Source of the DNA: Elusimicrobiota bacterium
GTDB taxonomy: Bacteria; Elusimicrobiota; Elusimicrobia; UBA1565; UBA9628
NCBI GenBank assembly: GCA_023213235.1
Contig: CP096137.1
Location: 2,916,908 to 2,980,907, forward strand
Length of the DNA stretch: 64,000 bases
Reading direction: 5' to 3'
Under the pieces are notes generated by a model that was not told the DNA's origin, did not search any database, and worked only from the letters and a program-made list of their open reading frames with translations. A program made the translations under genes and the position numbers. Below are positions 43,429-53,567 of this stretch, one piece after another (positions within the stretch are counted from its first letter, which is position 1; the number at the start of each line of letters is the position of its first letter).

Positions 43429-44604
43429 CTACGAACCCCCTCCCCCTCGGTTCAAGACGTGGGTATAAATCATCGTCGTCGAAACGTCGGCATGGCCGAG
43501 CAATTCTTGAATCGTCCGAATGTCGTAACCGTCCTCAAGAAGATGGGTTGCGAATGAATGTCTCAACGTGTGGCATCCGGCAGGCTTGGCGATTCCGGAC
43601 TTGAACCGCGCCTCTCGGAACGCCTTCTGAAGGACGGTCTCGTGCAGATGATGCCGCCGGCGAACACCGGATTCGACGGCGACATAGTGACGATCGGCCG
43701 GGAAGGCCCACTGCCAGCCCCATTCTCTTTCGGCGTTCGGGTACTTGCGCGCCAAGGCCCCCGGAAGCTCGACCGTGCCGAGGCCGCGCGCGAGATCTTC
43801 CGTGTGCAGGACTTTCACGGCGCTCAGGTGCGCCTTCAGCGCCTCGCGCGCGCTGGAAGGAAGCATCACGCGGCGATCCTTTCCTCCCTTGCCCGAACGG
43901 ACGACGACCTCGCCAAGGCCGAAATCCAAGTCTTTAACGCGGAGCTGGCAGCACTCCATCAACCGCAGCCCGGCCCCATAGAGCAACGTCGCCATCAGAC
44001 GCGGAACGCCGCCCATTTGCGAGAGGATCAGACGCACTTCTTCCCGACTTAGGACGACGGGCAACCTTTCGGGCCTCTTTGCGCGCACGACCGAATCAAG
44101 CCGGCCGGCTTCCCGGCCGAGCGCTTCCTTGAAGACGAAGAGCAGTGCGTTGAGAGCCTGGTTCTGGGTCGAGGCGCTGACCTTGCCCTCCGTCGCCAGG
44201 CGGGTCAGAAAGGAGCCGAGGAGCTGCTCGTTCCAAGTTGATGGGTCGCGAGCGGCGAACGTCGCGAAGCGACGGGTCCAGTGGAGATAGGCGTCGATCG
44301 TGCGCGGGCTGAGATGCCGCGCGCGCATCGCGTCGGAGGCGCGCCGCAGTAATCCGTCCGGTCCCGGGACGCCGGGAAGCAGCGGAGACTCCGGCTCGAC
44401 TTCCCAGATGACCCGACGTCCGGCGAATGCCGCGGCGAGGTGGGCGGGCAGATCGGGAGCATCCTGAACGGACCAACTCTTGAGCTCGGCGATCCACCGG
44501 CGTCCGGCCAAGGTCCGGACGGCATTCAGATTGTCGGTGGAATAGGGAACGCGAAGCAGGACGCGGCCGTCGGAGGTTCGACGCGCTTGAATGGGGTCGC
44601 TCAT
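43429..44604 (-). CDS. intI: Integron integrase with extra N-terminal region
   Basis: 391-aa tyrosine recombinase that joins attC and attI sites. The catalytic set is present: Arg in [29 protein letters not shown] (HxxR), [16 protein letters not shown] (His and the Tyr nucleophile). The IntI-specific additional domain is clear: [55 protein letters not shown]. Usual length is ~320-340 aa; here ~70 extra N-terminal residues ([33 protein letters not shown]) precede the core-binding domain. It starts inside the stop of the ORF6N gene (ATGA). Its 3' end faces attI, 164 nt away. Confidence 0.96.
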   Translation of the reverse strand: MSDPIQARRTSDGRVLLRVPYSTDNLNAVRTLAGRRWIAELKSWSVQDAPDLPAHLAAAFAGRRVIWEVEPESPLLPGVPGPDGLLRRASDAMRARHLSPRTIDAYLHWTRRFATFAARDPSTWNEQLLGSFLTRLATEGKVSASTQNQALNALLFVFKEALGREAGRLDSVVRAKRPERLPVVLSREEVRLILSQMGGVPRLMATLLYGAGLRLMECCQLRVKDLDFGLGEVVVRSGKGGKDRRVMLPSSAREALKAHLSAVKVLHTEDLARGLGTVELPGALARKYPNAEREWGWQWAFPADRHYVAVESGVRRRHHLHETVLQKAFREARFKSGIAKPAGCHTLRHSFATHLLEDGYDIRTIQELLGHADVSTTMIYTHVLNRGGGGS

Positions 44605-45101
44605 TCGGATGAATTGAACCCGATGCGGCGGCGCGGAGGATCGTCCGGTTCGAGGCGCTCGCGAATGGCGTCGATCAGGGATCCGATATCGGCGTCGTGA
44701 CGGTCCACCCGCGACTCGAGGGCGGCGAGCTTCTTCAGGATTCCGCGGTTCTGAGACGCGAGCGCGCGCACCGCGACGAAGGCGCGCATGATTGCGATAT
44801 TAGCCGCAATGGCCCGCCTGCTGCGTAGGACGCTGGACAGCATGGCCACGCCCTGCTCCGTGAAGGCGTACGGCGCGCTGCGGGAGCCGCCCCAACTTGA
44901 AATCACAATCTGTGATTTCAAGATTTCGTATTCCGAGCGATCGAGTTGGAAGCAGAAGTCGGTCGGAAAGCGGCTTCTATTTCGCTTTACGGCCTGAATG
45001 AGCGCCCGCAGCTCCACGCAGTATAGGCGCGCCAAATCGCCGCCGAGCATCACCCGATGCCCTCGCAGAACGTGGATGTATCGTGCCAGGTCGTCGCCCA
45101 T
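44601..45101 (-). CDS. ORF6N domain protein, translationally coupled to intI
   Basis: 166 aa. The N-terminal ORF6N domain is complete: [99 protein letters not shown]-terminal coiled coil follows ([26 protein letters not shown]). ORF6N proteins are phage-related and presumed DNA-binding. The start MGDDL is chosen to match the family; TATGTA lies 5 nt upstream. The stop overlaps the intI start by ATGA, so it may regulate or assist intI. Confidence 0.85.
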   Translation of the reverse strand: MGDDLARYIHVLRGHRVMLGGDLARLYCVELRALIQAVKRNRSRFPTDFCFQLDRSEYEILKSQIVISSWGGSRSAPYAFTEQGVAMLSSVLRSRRAIAANIAIMRAFVAVRALASQNRGILKKLAALESRVDRHDADIGSLIDAIRERLEPDDPPRRRIGFNSSE

Positions 45102-45136
45102 CTCTATACATACGACTGAGAGGGCGGTTTTGTTCC

Positions 45137-45657
45137 CTAGCGGGAGCGGCTCGCCCGGGCGACGGAGACGATCGTGCCGAGCAGGCCGAGGATGCACAGC
45201 CCGGCGCCGGGGATCGCGATGAACGACAGGGACTCCTTGGCGGCGCCCGTGCTGCCCATGCCAGGGGCGGTGAAGCCGGCCAGGAGCCAGAAGAGGGAGT
45301 AGAGGAGGCCCCCGCGCCGAAGGCGACGGCGCTGGCCTTCTCGACGGGGCCGGCGGGGCAGAGAAGGAGGAGAGCCAGGATCGACGCGACGGCGGCCGTG
45401 CCGATGGCGCCGCCGTGCAGGTGGGCGCGCTGGAGGTACTCCCAGGATTTCTTGACGACGGCGTCCTTGGCCGCGGCGTCGCCTTTGTAGACGGTCTCGA
45501 GGGCCGCGTCGCCGGAGTCGGCCAGGCGCTTCTTGATGGGCGGCTCGAAGGCGCCGAAGGCGCCGCCGAGGGCGAACCCCAGCATGATGGTCGTCAGCGC
45601 GAGCAAGAGGCCCGCGGCGTGCGCGCGGGGCGGGGCGATCGGAGGGGTCATGGTCAT
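45137..45657 (-). CDS. Four-helix membrane protein (apparent frameshift)
   Basis: About 173 aa when joined: GLLLALTTIMLGFALGGAFGAF, an extracytoplasmic loop with KGDAAAKDAVVKKSWEYLQRAHLHGGA, AVASILALLLLC, GAGGLLYSLFWLLAGF and IPGAGLCILGLLGTIVSVA. The frame shifts at the C5 run 45309-45313; one extra C fixes it. No family recognised. It is the first chromosomal gene beyond the integron. Confidence 0.62.
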
Positions 45658-45676
45658 GTCTAATGCAACGAAGCTG

Positions 45677-46414
45677 CTACAGGCGCTTGAGGAAGGAGAC
45701 GAGCCGGTCGTTGAAGACGGCGGGGTTCTCGGCGTTGGAGAAGTGGCCGGCGTCGGGGATCAGGTGGAGCTCGGCGCCCGCGATGCGGTTCTTCATGGCC
45801 TCGGAGAGAGGCAGCGGCGTGATCTTGTCGTAGGAGCCGACGAAGATGGCGGTGCGCGCCATGATCTTGCCGAGGTGAGGCGTCGCGTCGGGGCGCGCGG
45901 CCAGGGCGGAGAGGGCCGCCATGACGGCGTCCGGCGAGGACTTCATGGCGACGGCCTTGAGCGACGCGGTCGCGGCCTGGTTGTGGACGGCGTCCTTGAG
46001 GAACGGGCCGAGGAATGCCTCGACGCCGCTGTTGCGGACGAAGTCGATGGCCGCGGCTCTTTTCGCCTTGTTCTCGTTGGCGTCGGCCTCGGCGCGCGTG
46101 TCGCAGAGGACGAGGCCGGTGACGCGGTCCGGAGCCGTCGCGGCGATCTGGAGGGCCACGTAGCCGCCCATCGAGAGGCCGACGAAGGCGGCCTTGCCCG
46201 AGAAGGACTCGAGGACGTCGGCGGCGGCGTGCTCGATGAGCCACGGCGCCTCGAGCTTGGTGCCGCCGAAGCCGCGCAGGTCCGGGATCAGGACGCGGTA
46301 GTCCTCGAGCGCCTTGACCTGGGGCTCCCACATGGCGCCCGACATCGGGAACGCGTGGAGCAGGACGACTACGGGGCCCTTCGGGTTTCCCGTCTCGCGG
46401 ACGAAAAGTTTCAT
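45677..46414 (-). CDS. Alpha/beta hydrolase
   Basis: 245 aa. LLHAFPMSG forms the oxyanion loop, FVGLSMGGYVAL the nucleophile elbow (Ser in GLSMGG), YDKITP a likely acid region and DAGHFSNAENP the catalytic His. The fold covers esterases, lactonases such as PcaD and related enzymes; the substrate is unknown. Its start overlaps the stop of the M23 peptidase gene (ATGA), so it is co-transcribed with rho and the peptidase. Confidence 0.85.
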   Translation of the reverse strand: MKLFVRETGNPKGPVVVLLHAFPMSGAMWEPQVKALEDYRVLIPDLRGFGGTKLEAPWLIEHAAADVLESFSGKAAFVGLSMGGYVALQIAATAPDRVTGLVLCDTRAEADANENKAKRAAAIDFVRNSGVEAFLGPFLKDAVHNQAATASLKAVAMKSSPDAVMAALSALAARPDATPHLGKIMARTAIFVGSYDKITPLPLSEAMKNRIAGAELHLIPDAGHFSNAENPAVFNDRLVSFLKRL

Positions 46415-47323
46415 CGCTTTCCTATTTTCTGCTGAGGATTGACGGCCTTGCCGTTCCTGTCGCGCACCTCGAAGTGGAGGTGCGGGCCCGTCGAGATGCC
46501 GGTCGAGCCGACGCGGCCGATCATCGTCTTGCCGCGCTGGACCAGGTCGCCGACTTTGACCATGGTCTTCGACATGTGGCCGTAGCGGGTCGTCTCGCCG
46601 TTGTTGTGCTTGATGACGACGAGCTGGCCGTAGCCGTCGTGCCAGCCGGCCTCCACCACGCGGCCGGAGCGGGCCGGGAAGATCGGCGTGCCGTAGGGCT
46701 TGGGGATGTCGAGGCCGTCGTGCATGCGGCGGCGCTTGAGGACCGGGTGGTAGCGCGAGCCGAAGCGAGAGGAGATGCGCACGGACTGGGACTCGAAGGG
46801 GTAGCGGTAGGTGTCGAAGTTGATCTTGATGCCGGGGATGAGGATCTTCTGGCCGCGCTCGAACTCGAAGGTTTCGAGGAGAGCGATGCCCGGAAGTTGT
46901 TGGCGCGGACGACGACCTCCTTGAAGCGGGCGCGCTCCTCGGTCCCGGCCTTGAACTTGGCGACGATCGCGTCGAGCGTCTCGCCGTCCTTGCGGACTTC
47001 GTAGAGGAGGCCGTCGCGGTTGAGCACGGTCATGCGCATGCCCGGGTAGGTCAGGACGAACTCGTTGTTGTTCGTCGCCTGCAGGGCGGTCAGGGTGGCG
47101 CCGTAGCTCTTGGCGATGTTGCCGACCCAGCCCTCCCCCTCTGGATCTTGTGCTCGCCGTAGAGCAGGCGGCGGGATTTGGCCAGCACCGCGGGAATCGG
47201 CTCCTCGGGGCCGGGGGCCGTCAGCACCGAGAACCGGTTGAACGCGCTCGACTCCGAGCCCGCGACGATCACCGCGGCGCGGGAGGAAAACGCGAGGAAC
47301 GGCAGGAGAAGGACGGCCTTCAT
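46411..47323 (-). CDS. M23 family metallopeptidase with LysM-like region (two apparent frameshifts)
   Basis: About 304 aa when joined: signal peptide [17 protein letters not shown], LysM-like segments (WVGNIAKSYGATLTALQATNNNEF; LDAIVAKFKAGTEERARFKEVVVRANNF) and a C-terminal lysostaphin-type domain: RYHPVLKRRRMHDGLDIPKPYGTPIFPARSG, GQLVVIKHNNGETTRYGHM, GPHLHFEVRD, including the zinc ligands HxxxD and HLH. Frames switch at 47135-47139 (C5) and 46889-46893. It would cut peptidoglycan cross-links or activate amidases. The ATG overlaps the rho stop (TGATG). Confidence 0.75.
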
Positions 47324-48675
47324 CAGCCCGCCATGTTGGACAGCTCCATGGATTTCATGAACTCCTTGTTCGACTTGGTCGACAGGAGCTTCTCGCGCAG
47401 GAGGTCCATGGCCTCGACGGAGGCCAGCGGCGCCAGCACCTTGCGCAGGATCCAGATCTTGTTGAGCTCGTCTTCGGAGAGGAGCAGCTCTTCCTTGCGG
47501 GTGCCGGTGCGGTTGATCTCGATGGCCGGGAACATGCGGCGGTCGGCGAGCTTGCGGTCGAGGTAGGCCTCGGAGTTGCCGGTGCCCTTGAACTCCTCGA
47601 AGATGACCTCGTCCATGCGCGAACCGGTCTCGATGAGGGCGGTGGCGAGGATGGTCAAGGAGCCGCCTTCTTCGACGTTGCGGGCCGCGCCCAGGAAGCG
47701 CTTCGGGCGCTGGAGCGACGTCGCCTCGAGGCCGCCGGAGAGGACGCGGCCGGAGGACGGCGTGCAGGTGTTGTAGGCGCGGGCCAGGCGCGTGATCGAG
47801 TCGAGCAGGATGACGACGTCCTTGCCGAGTTCGACCTGGCGCTTCGCTTTCTCCAGGACCATCTCGCTGACCTGGACGTGGCGCTCGGCGGGCTCGTCGA
47901 AGGTGGAGGCGATGACCTCGCCCTTGATCGTGCGCTGGCACTCGGTCACCTCTTCGGGACGCTCATCGATGAGCAGGACGAGGATGACGGTCCCGGGGTG
48001 GTTCTTGGCGATCGCGTTGGCGATCTTGGAGAGGATGACGGTCTTGCCGGTCTTCGGAGGAGCGACGATCAGGCCGCGCTGGCCCTTGCCGATCGGGCAG
48101 ATGAGGTCGAGCAGGCGCGTCGTGACCTCTTCCCGGGTCGTCTCGAGGGTGTACTTGGCGTCGGGGTGCAGCGGGGTCAGGTTGTCGAAGAGCGGGCGGT
48201 CCTTCACGAGCTCGGCGTCGACGCCGTTGATCTTCTTGACCTGCAGGAGGGCGTAGAACCGTTCCCCGTCCTTGGGCGGGCGCACGAAGCCGGCGACGGT
48301 GTCGCAGCGGCGGAGGCCGAATTTCTTGATCTGGGAGGGCGACATGTAGATGTCGTCCGGGCCCGGCAGATAGGAATACTCCGAGGAGCGCAGGAAGCCG
48401 AAGCCGTCGGGCAGGATCTCGAGGACGCCCTCGTCGTAGATCATGCCGTTGGCCTTGAGCTGGCCCTCGACGATCTTGGAGATGAGCTCCTGCTTGCGCA
48501 GGCCGCTGAAGCCCTCGAGCTTGAGCTCGGCGGCGATCGCGTTGAGCTGGGCGATCGTCTTCTTGGCGAGCTCGGCGGTCTCGAGCGGCTTGAGCGCGGC
48601 CGCGGCGGCGGCCGTCGGAACGGGGACGGCGGCGCTGGGCTTGTTCTCGGGCGGAGTCTTGGTCGGCGTTTCCAT
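47323..48675 (-). CDS. rho: Transcription termination factor Rho
   Basis: 450-aa hexameric RNA-dependent ATPase. An Ala/Pro-rich N-terminal tail is followed by the Rho N domain ([25 protein letters not shown]), the RNA-binding domain with GFGFLR and [35 protein letters not shown], and the ATPase with [17 protein letters not shown] (Walker A), [15 protein letters not shown] (Walker B) and the Q-loop region. It ends transcription at C-rich sites. The ~35-residue tail is longer than in E. coli. Confidence 0.97.
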   Translation of the reverse strand: METPTKTPPENKPSAAVPVPTAAAAAALKPLETAELAKKTIAQLNAIAAELKLEGFSGLRKQELISKIVEGQLKANGMIYDEGVLEILPDGFGFLRSSEYSYLPGPDDIYMSPSQIKKFGLRRCDTVAGFVRPPKDGERFYALLQVKKINGVDAELVKDRPLFDNLTPLHPDAKYTLETTREEVTTRLLDLICPIGKGQRGLIVAPPKTGKTVILSKIANAIAKNHPGTVILVLLIDERPEEVTECQRTIKGEVIASTFDEPAERHVQVSEMVLEKAKRQVELGKDVVILLDSITRLARAYNTCTPSSGRVLSGGLEATSLQRPKRFLGAARNVEEGGSLTILATALIETGSRMDEVIFEEFKGTGNSEAYLDRKLADRRMFPAIEINRTGTRKEELLLSEDELNKIWILRKVLAPLASVEAMDLLREKLLSTKSNKEFMKSMELSNMAG

Positions 48676-48676
48676 G

Positions 48677-49288
48677 TTAATTAGTTCCTCGGCAAATCAG
48701 GTCCAAACCGGCGTAATACGATTGAACTTTGTCGTTGAGGCTCTTCAAGTCGGAGTCGTTGGAGATCGTTACATCGGATCTCTTCATCTTCTCGGCCATG
48801 CTCAACTGCGCCTTGATCCGAAGCTTGGCGTCTTTTTCGTTCAGTCCGTCCCGACGCATGATTCTCGTGAGCTGGGTCCTCGGCATGGCCGAAATGCATA
48901 TGCATGCGTCAAAGCTCTTCTGGAGGTTCTTCTCGAACAGGAGCGGCACATCGACGATCACCACTCCGTTCATCTTACCGATCAGGTCCTTCATCTCTTT
49001 CAAGATCGTCGGATGCGTGGCCTTCTCGAGCTCTCGCCGCTTGGCCGGATTCGAAAACACCAGCTTTCCCAGGACGGCCCGATCGATCGTGCCGTCGTTG
49101 TTGAGGATGCCCTTCCCGAACTTCCGCACGATGGCCTTATAGCCGTCGCGCCCGGGCTTGGCCTGCTCCTTGGCGAGCTGGTCGAGGCTGATCGTGGCCG
49201 CGCCGAGGCGCTCGAAGGCGGCCAGCGCGGTGGATTTGCCGCTGCCGATGCCGCCGGTCAGGCCCACGACGAGGCGCTTGGGTTTCAA
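48677..49288 (-). CDS. coaE: Dephospho-CoA kinase
   Basis: 203 aa. P-loop [22 protein letters not shown], then [10 protein letters not shown] and [15 protein letters not shown] as in CoaE. It phosphorylates dephospho-CoA in the last step of CoA synthesis. The TTG start ([10 protein letters not shown]) overlaps the rhomboid stop (TTGA), so the two are coupled. CoaE often sits by polA, as here. Confidence 0.93.
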   Translation of the reverse strand: MKPKRLVVGLTGGIGSGKSTALAAFERLGAATISLDQLAKEQAKPGRDGYKAIVRKFGKGILNNDGTIDRAVLGKLVFSNPAKRRELEKATHPTILKEMKDLIGKMNGVVIVDVPLLFEKNLQKSFDACICISAMPRTQLTRIMRRDGLNEKDAKLRIKAQLSMAEKMKRSDVTISNDSDLKSLNDKVQSYYAGLDLICRGTN

Positions 49289-50126
49289 GAGGGCTTGTTC
49301 TTCTCCGAGTAGCGGTGCATGATCCCGCGCTCCTCGTCGGTCAGGGACTCGAGGCCTTGGGAGAGGATCTTGTCGAGGATGCGGTCGACCTCGGCCATCT
49401 CGGCGTCGGGCGCGGGCGCCGCCTTGACGGCGGCCTTGGGCGTGCGGCGCGGCGCCGGCCGGGCGGCGGGCTCGGCGTCGTCGGGCTCGGCGCTCGTGGA
49501 GCGGCGCCAGAGGCCCTTCGCCTGGACCTTCACGACCCACCACCAGCGGATGTAGAACCAGCCCGTCAGCATGCCGCCGAGGTGGGCGAAGCGCGCGACG
49601 CCGGGCGTCGAGCCCGTGGCGCCGGCGAAGAACTCGATGGCGCCGAAGAGCAGCGCCATGTGCGCGGCCTTGATCGGGATCAGGAAGTAGAGGTAGACGA
49701 CGGCGTCCGGATAGAGCATCGCGAAGGCGACGAGCAGGCCGTACACCGAGCCCGAGGCGCCGATGACGGGGATCGTCGAGTGCGGGGCCAGGGCGAGGTG
49801 CGCGGCGGCGGCGCCGAGGCCGCACAGGAAGTAGTATTTGAGGAAGTCCTTCTCCCCCACTGGGACTCGACGGGCATGCCGAACATCCACAGCGCGAAGA
49901 GATTGAAGACGAGGTGCCAGATGTTGCCGTGCAGGAAGAGGTAGGTGAACGGCTGCCACAGCCAGCGCTGGCCGAGGACCGAGGCGGGCACGAGCCCGAA
50001 CATCCGGTGCAGGTCGGGGATGACGAGGCCGACGACGAAGCCGACGACGTTGGCGATCATCAGGGCGCGGATTCCCGGCGGCAGGCTGCGGAAGTCGACG
50101 GGGTCGTGGCGGAAGACTCGGGTCAC
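49285..50126 (-). CDS. Rhomboid family intramembrane serine protease (apparent frameshift)
   Basis: About 280 aa joined. Six-helix rhomboid core: LMIANVVGFVVGLVIPD, LWQPFTYLFLHGNIWHLVFNLFALWMFG (HGNxxHLxxN), then in another frame VIGASGSVYGLLVAFAMLYPD (GxSG, catalytic Ser) and FAHLGGMLTGWFYIRWW (catalytic His). The frame changes in the C5 run 49854-49858. A Pro/Ala-rich linker and a cytoplasmic tail with SLTDEERGIMHRY follow. The GTG start overlaps the polA stop (GTGA). Confidence 0.85.
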
Positions 50127-52750
50127 TTGATCTTCTCCATGTCGTTCCAGTTCGGGCCGGCCTTGACCTCGGCGACGAGCGGCACGCGCAGCTCGTAGGT
50201 CTTCTCCATGACGGACTTGACCCATTTCGCGAAGGCCGGCACCTCGTCCTTGGCCACCTCGAAGACGAGCTCGTCGTGGACCTGCAGGAGCATCGTCGCG
50301 TCGAACTTGCCCTTGGCGAGTTCGCGGGCGACGTCGAGCATCGCGAGCTTGATGATGTCGGCCGAGCCGCCCTGGATCGGGGTGTTGCGCGCGGCGCGCT
50401 CGGTGAACTGGCGGACGGAGGCGTTCTTGGCGGTCAGTTCCGGGAGCCAGCGCACGCGGCCGAGCAAGGTGCGCACGGACATGTTCTCTTTGGCCTCGTG
50501 GAGGTTCTTCTCCACCCAGGCCGACACTCCCGGATACCTCTGCAGATATTTCTTGATGTAAATTGCGGCTTCCTGTTGGGATATCCCCAACTGATTCGAA
50601 AGTCCGAACGCCGTTTGGCCATAAACGATTCCGAAATTGATCGCCTTGGCGGCGCGGCGCTGGTCGGTCGTGACCTGCTTGGCGTCGACGTGGAAGATTT
50701 CGGCGGCGGTGCGCTCGTGGATGTCCTCGCCGTTCGCGAACGATTCCATCAAGGTCTTGTCGCCGGACTCGTGCGCCAGCACGCGCAGGTCGATCTGCGA
50801 GTAGTCGGCGGAGACGAGAGCCCGGCCCTTGGGCGCGACGAAGGCGCCGCGGATGCGGCGGCCGGCCTCGGTGCGTATGGGGATATTTTGAAGGTTCGGG
50901 TCCAGGCTGGAGAGCCGTCCGGTCACGGAGCCGGTTTGATCGAACGTGGTGTGGACGCGGCCGGTCTTGTGGTCGGTCTTTTCGAGGAGCGCGCGCACGT
51001 AGGTCGACTCGAGCTTGGCGATCTCGCGGTACTCGAGAATCTTGCCGGGCAGCGCGTGCTGGGCGGCGAGCGCCTGGAGCGTCTCCTCGTCGGTGGAGCG
51101 GCCGCCCTTGGCGGTCTTGTGCAGGACGGGCAGCGCCAGCTTGTCGAAGAGCACCTCGCCGAGCTGCTTGGGCGACTGCGCGTTGAGCGGGGCGCCGGCG
51201 AGCTCGTCGATCTGCTTCTGCAGGCCCTTGAGCGCGGCCAGGAACTCGACCGACAGGCTCTTGAGATACTTCTCGTCGACCATGATGCCCGCGTCCTCCA
51301 TGGCGGCGAGCACGGAGGACAGCGGCATCTCGACTTTCTCGAAGAGCTCGAGGACCTTCACGCCGCGCATGCGCGTCGTCATCGACTTGCGTCCGCCCGA
51401 CATCGAGGCGCGCGCGAGCAGCTCCTGCTCGGGATCGGCGCCCTTGGGGTCCTTGGCGGCGCCGGGGTCGAGGCAGTAGGCGGCGAGCTTCGCGTCGAAG
51501 TCGGGGCCGGCGAGGTCCACGCCCGCGGACTTGAGGACGCGGCGCGCGCTCTTGAGGTCCCAGCCGACCTTGAGGGCCTTGCCGCCGAGCGCGGCGCGCA
51601 GGCCCTTGTCCGACAGGCCCTGTTCCTCGACGACCGCGACCTTGCCCGTCTCGAGGCCGACGAGCGCGCGGACCCTGGAGACCGACAGCAGTTCTCCCTC
51701 GCCGGCGGAGTCCGGGATCGCGCCGACGAGCACCGCGTCCGCCTTGGCCAGCTCCTTGAGAGCCTTGAGCTCGACCTTCTCGGGCACGAGCAGGTCCGGA
51801 GCGCCGCCCGGGGCCGCGGTCTTCACCGACGGGGCGGGAGCGTCTCCGGCCTTCGCCGCGGGCATCGGGGCACCCAGATCCTTCGCGAGCGAGCGGAACT
51901 CGAACTTCTCGAGGCCCTCGCCGAGCTTGACCGGGTCGGGCTTGGCGGTCTTGCAGTGGGCGACCGTCTCGTCGAGCGGGACCTTCTCATCGAGCTTGAT
52001 CAGGTCGAGGGAGAGGTCGGCGGCCTTCTCGCCGTCGAGCAGGGCCTGCAGGAGCTTCGGCGTCAGCGCCTTGTCGCCCTTCTTGGCGGCGGCGATGGCG
52101 CCCTTGAAGGAGCCGTACGCCTTCAGCAGCTTGACCGCGCCGACGGGGCCCACGCCCTTGAGCCCCGGGACGTTGTCGGAGGAGTCGCCGACGATCGCGA
52201 GGTAGTCGCGCACGAGGCCGGGGCCGATGCCGAACTTCTCGACGATCTGGGCCTCGTCCATGAAGGCGTCCTTCGACGCGTTGAACACGCGCACGCCGGG
52301 GCGCACGAGCTGGAGCGCGTCCTTGTCGCCCGTCACCAGAACGGCGTCCCAGCCCTCGTCGACGGCGCGCGCGGCCATCGTCGCCATGACGTCGTCGGCC
52401 TCGTAGCCCTGCTTCTCGATGCAGCAGAAGCCCATCGCCTCCGCGAGCGGCCGCGCGCGGCCGAGCTGGACGATGAGGTCGGGGTCGATCTCCTTGCGGG
52501 TCGCCTTGTAGTCCCCGTACATCTTGTCGCGGAAGGTCGGGCCGGGCACGTCGAAGCAGACCGCGATGCCCTCGGGCTTGTCGCGGCGCATGATCTGGGT
52601 GAGCACGCGCGCGAAGCCGTACAGGGCGCCCACCGGCTCGCCCTTGGAGTTCGTCAGGGGCGGCAGCGCGTGATAGGCCCTATGCAGGTACGCATGGGCG
52701 TCGACCAGGTAGAGGCGGGGTTTCATCAAGACCGGGGACCGGTCAGGCAC
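50123..52750 (-). CDS. polA: DNA polymerase I
   Basis: About 867-875 aa; MKPRLYLVDAHAYLHRAYHALPPL (52726) is the better start, with an in-frame ATG 24 nt upstream. The 5'-3' exonuclease (YEADDVMAT, VTGDKDALQLV, GDSSDNVPGLKGVG) is intact. The middle proofreading-like domain lacks the usual DxE pattern and is probably inactive. Polymerase motifs: A SADYSQIDLRVLAH, B RRAAKAINFGIVYGQTAFGLS, C LQVHDELVFEV. It acts in Okazaki-fragment maturation and repair. Confidence 0.97.
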   Translation of the reverse strand: MPDRSPVLMKPRLYLVDAHAYLHRAYHALPPLTNSKGEPVGALYGFARVLTQIMRRDKPEGIAVCFDVPGPTFRDKMYGDYKATRKEIDPDLIVQLGRARPLAEAMGFCCIEKQGYEADDVMATMAARAVDEGWDAVLVTGDKDALQLVRPGVRVFNASKDAFMDEAQIVEKFGIGPGLVRDYLAIVGDSSDNVPGLKGVGPVGAVKLLKAYGSFKGAIAAAKKGDKALTPKLLQALLDGEKAADLSLDLIKLDEKVPLDETVAHCKTAKPDPVKLGEGLEKFEFRSLAKDLGAPMPAAKAGDAPAPSVKTAAPGGAPDLLVPEKVELKALKELAKADAVLVGAIPDSAGEGELLSVSRVRALVGLETGKVAVVEEQGLSDKGLRAALGGKALKVGWDLKSARRVLKSAGVDLAGPDFDAKLAAYCLDPGAAKDPKGADPEQELLARASMSGGRKSMTTRMRGVKVLELFEKVEMPLSSVLAAMEDAGIMVDEKYLKSLSVEFLAALKGLQKQIDELAGAPLNAQSPKQLGEVLFDKLALPVLHKTAKGGRSTDEETLQALAAQHALPGKILEYREIAKLESTYVRALLEKTDHKTGRVHTTFDQTGSVTGRLSSLDPNLQNIPIRTEAGRRIRGAFVAPKGRALVSADYSQIDLRVLAHESGDKTLMESFANGEDIHERTAAEIFHVDAKQVTTDQRRAAKAINFGIVYGQTAFGLSNQLGISQQEAAIYIKKYLQRYPGVSAWVEKNLHEAKENMSVRTLLGRVRWLPELTAKNASVRQFTERAARNTPIQGGSADIIKLAMLDVARELAKGKFDATMLLQVHDELVFEVAKDEVPAFAKWVKSVMEKTYELRVPLVAEVKAGPNWNDMEKIK

Positions 52751-52776
52751 GGCGAGGCGGCTTTAAGGGACGGCGG

Positions 52777-53100
52777 TTAGGCGAGAAGACCGTCGAGCAG
52801 CTTCTTGATGTCGGCCTTGGACTGCACGCCGACGCGCTGCTCGACCATCTTTCCGCCCTTGAAGAACAGGATCGTCGGGATCGCCGAGATGCGGAAGCGG
52901 CCCGGGGCGTTGGGGTGCTCGTCGGTGTTCAGCTTGCCGACCTTCACCTTTCCGGCGTACTCCTTGGCGATCTCCTCGATGATGGGAGTCAGCATCCGGC
53001 ACGGCCCGCACCAGGGCGCCCAGAAGTCGACCAGCACGGGCTGGGCGGACTCGAGGACTTCCTTGTCGAAGCTGTCGTCGGTGAGCTGGATCTCGGCCAT
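52777..53100 (-). CDS. trxA: Thioredoxin
   Basis: 107 aa; active site VDFWAPWCGPCRM with the WCGPC redox pair, and the cis-proline region ISAIPTILFFKGG. It reduces protein disulphides in the cytoplasm. The start at MAEIQLTDDSF gives the standard length; an upstream in-frame ATG would add 15 unusual residues. AGGAG precedes the gene. Confidence 0.96.
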   Translation of the reverse strand: MAEIQLTDDSFDKEVLESAQPVLVDFWAPWCGPCRMLTPIIEEIAKEYAGKVKVGKLNTDEHPNAPGRFRISAIPTILFFKGGKMVEQRVGVQSKADIKKLLDGLLA

Positions 53101-53165
53101 CGGGGGAAGGTCTCCTAGGGGGAACGCCGTCGTCTTTCCCATGATAGCAGGCCCGTCGAGGAGTG

Positions 53166-53561
53166 TCAAGCGCGTCTCGCGGGCGCTCCTCCGACGGCGG
53201 AAAGCACCACGCGCATGAGTTCGGCCTGCTCGTAGGGCTTGCGCATGAACCGGTCCGCGCCCGCCTCCCGGGCCGAGGCCTCCGAGCGCCCGGGGTCGCC
53301 CGCGGAGAGCATGACGACGGCCGCGCGGCGCGTCTTGGGGTCTTCCCGGAGCCGGCGGCACAGTTCGTAGCCGTCCATGCGGGGCATGATGCCGTCGAGG
53401 ATCACCGCGTCCGGACGGAACGTCCTGGCCTTGGCCAGCCCTTCCTCGCCGTCGCGCGCGGTCTCGACCTCGAAGCGGCCGGTCGCCTCCGCGGCGAAGG
53501 AGACCATGAACAGCAGGTCCTCCTCGTCGTCGACGATGAGAAGCTTCTTGCGCTCAGCCAT
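53166..53561 (-). CDS. Single-domain response regulator (CheY-like)
   Basis: 131 aa, receiver domain only: LLIVDDEEDLLF (acid pocket), DAVILDGIMPRMDGYEL (phosphorylated Asp), VVMLSAGD and FMRKPYEQ (Lys). It should take phosphate from the kinases encoded directly upstream and act by protein contact, as it has no output domain. Confidence 0.9.
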   Translation of the reverse strand: MAERKKLLIVDDEEDLLFMVSFAAEATGRFEVETARDGEEGLAKARTFRPDAVILDGIMPRMDGYELCRRLREDPKTRRAAVVMLSAGDPGRSEASAREAGADRFMRKPYEQAELMRVVLSAVGGAPARRA

Positions 53562-53567
53562 TGCTGG

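Larger units (their letters stand above)
11127..44604 (-). mobile_element. Chromosomal integron with ~33 cassettes, reverse orientation
   Basis: The integron comprises intI (43429-44604), an attI-like core (43258-43265) and an array of 34 attC sites leading left to 11127. Cassette genes and intI are on the same strand, so intI transcription runs into attI and the cassettes, opposite to the usual divergent plan. attC polarity agrees: the arm that precedes the hairpin loop on the minus strand carries the extra unpaired bases. The array is lower in GC than the flanks. Six IS copies interrupt it. Such reversed integrons are known from Treponema. Confidence 0.93.

Noticed and set aside
50276..52780. 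Plus-strand open frame of 834 codons opposite polA
   Set aside because: DNA polymerase I on the minus strand has all its motifs; the opposite frame is a codon-bias shadow without any domain.
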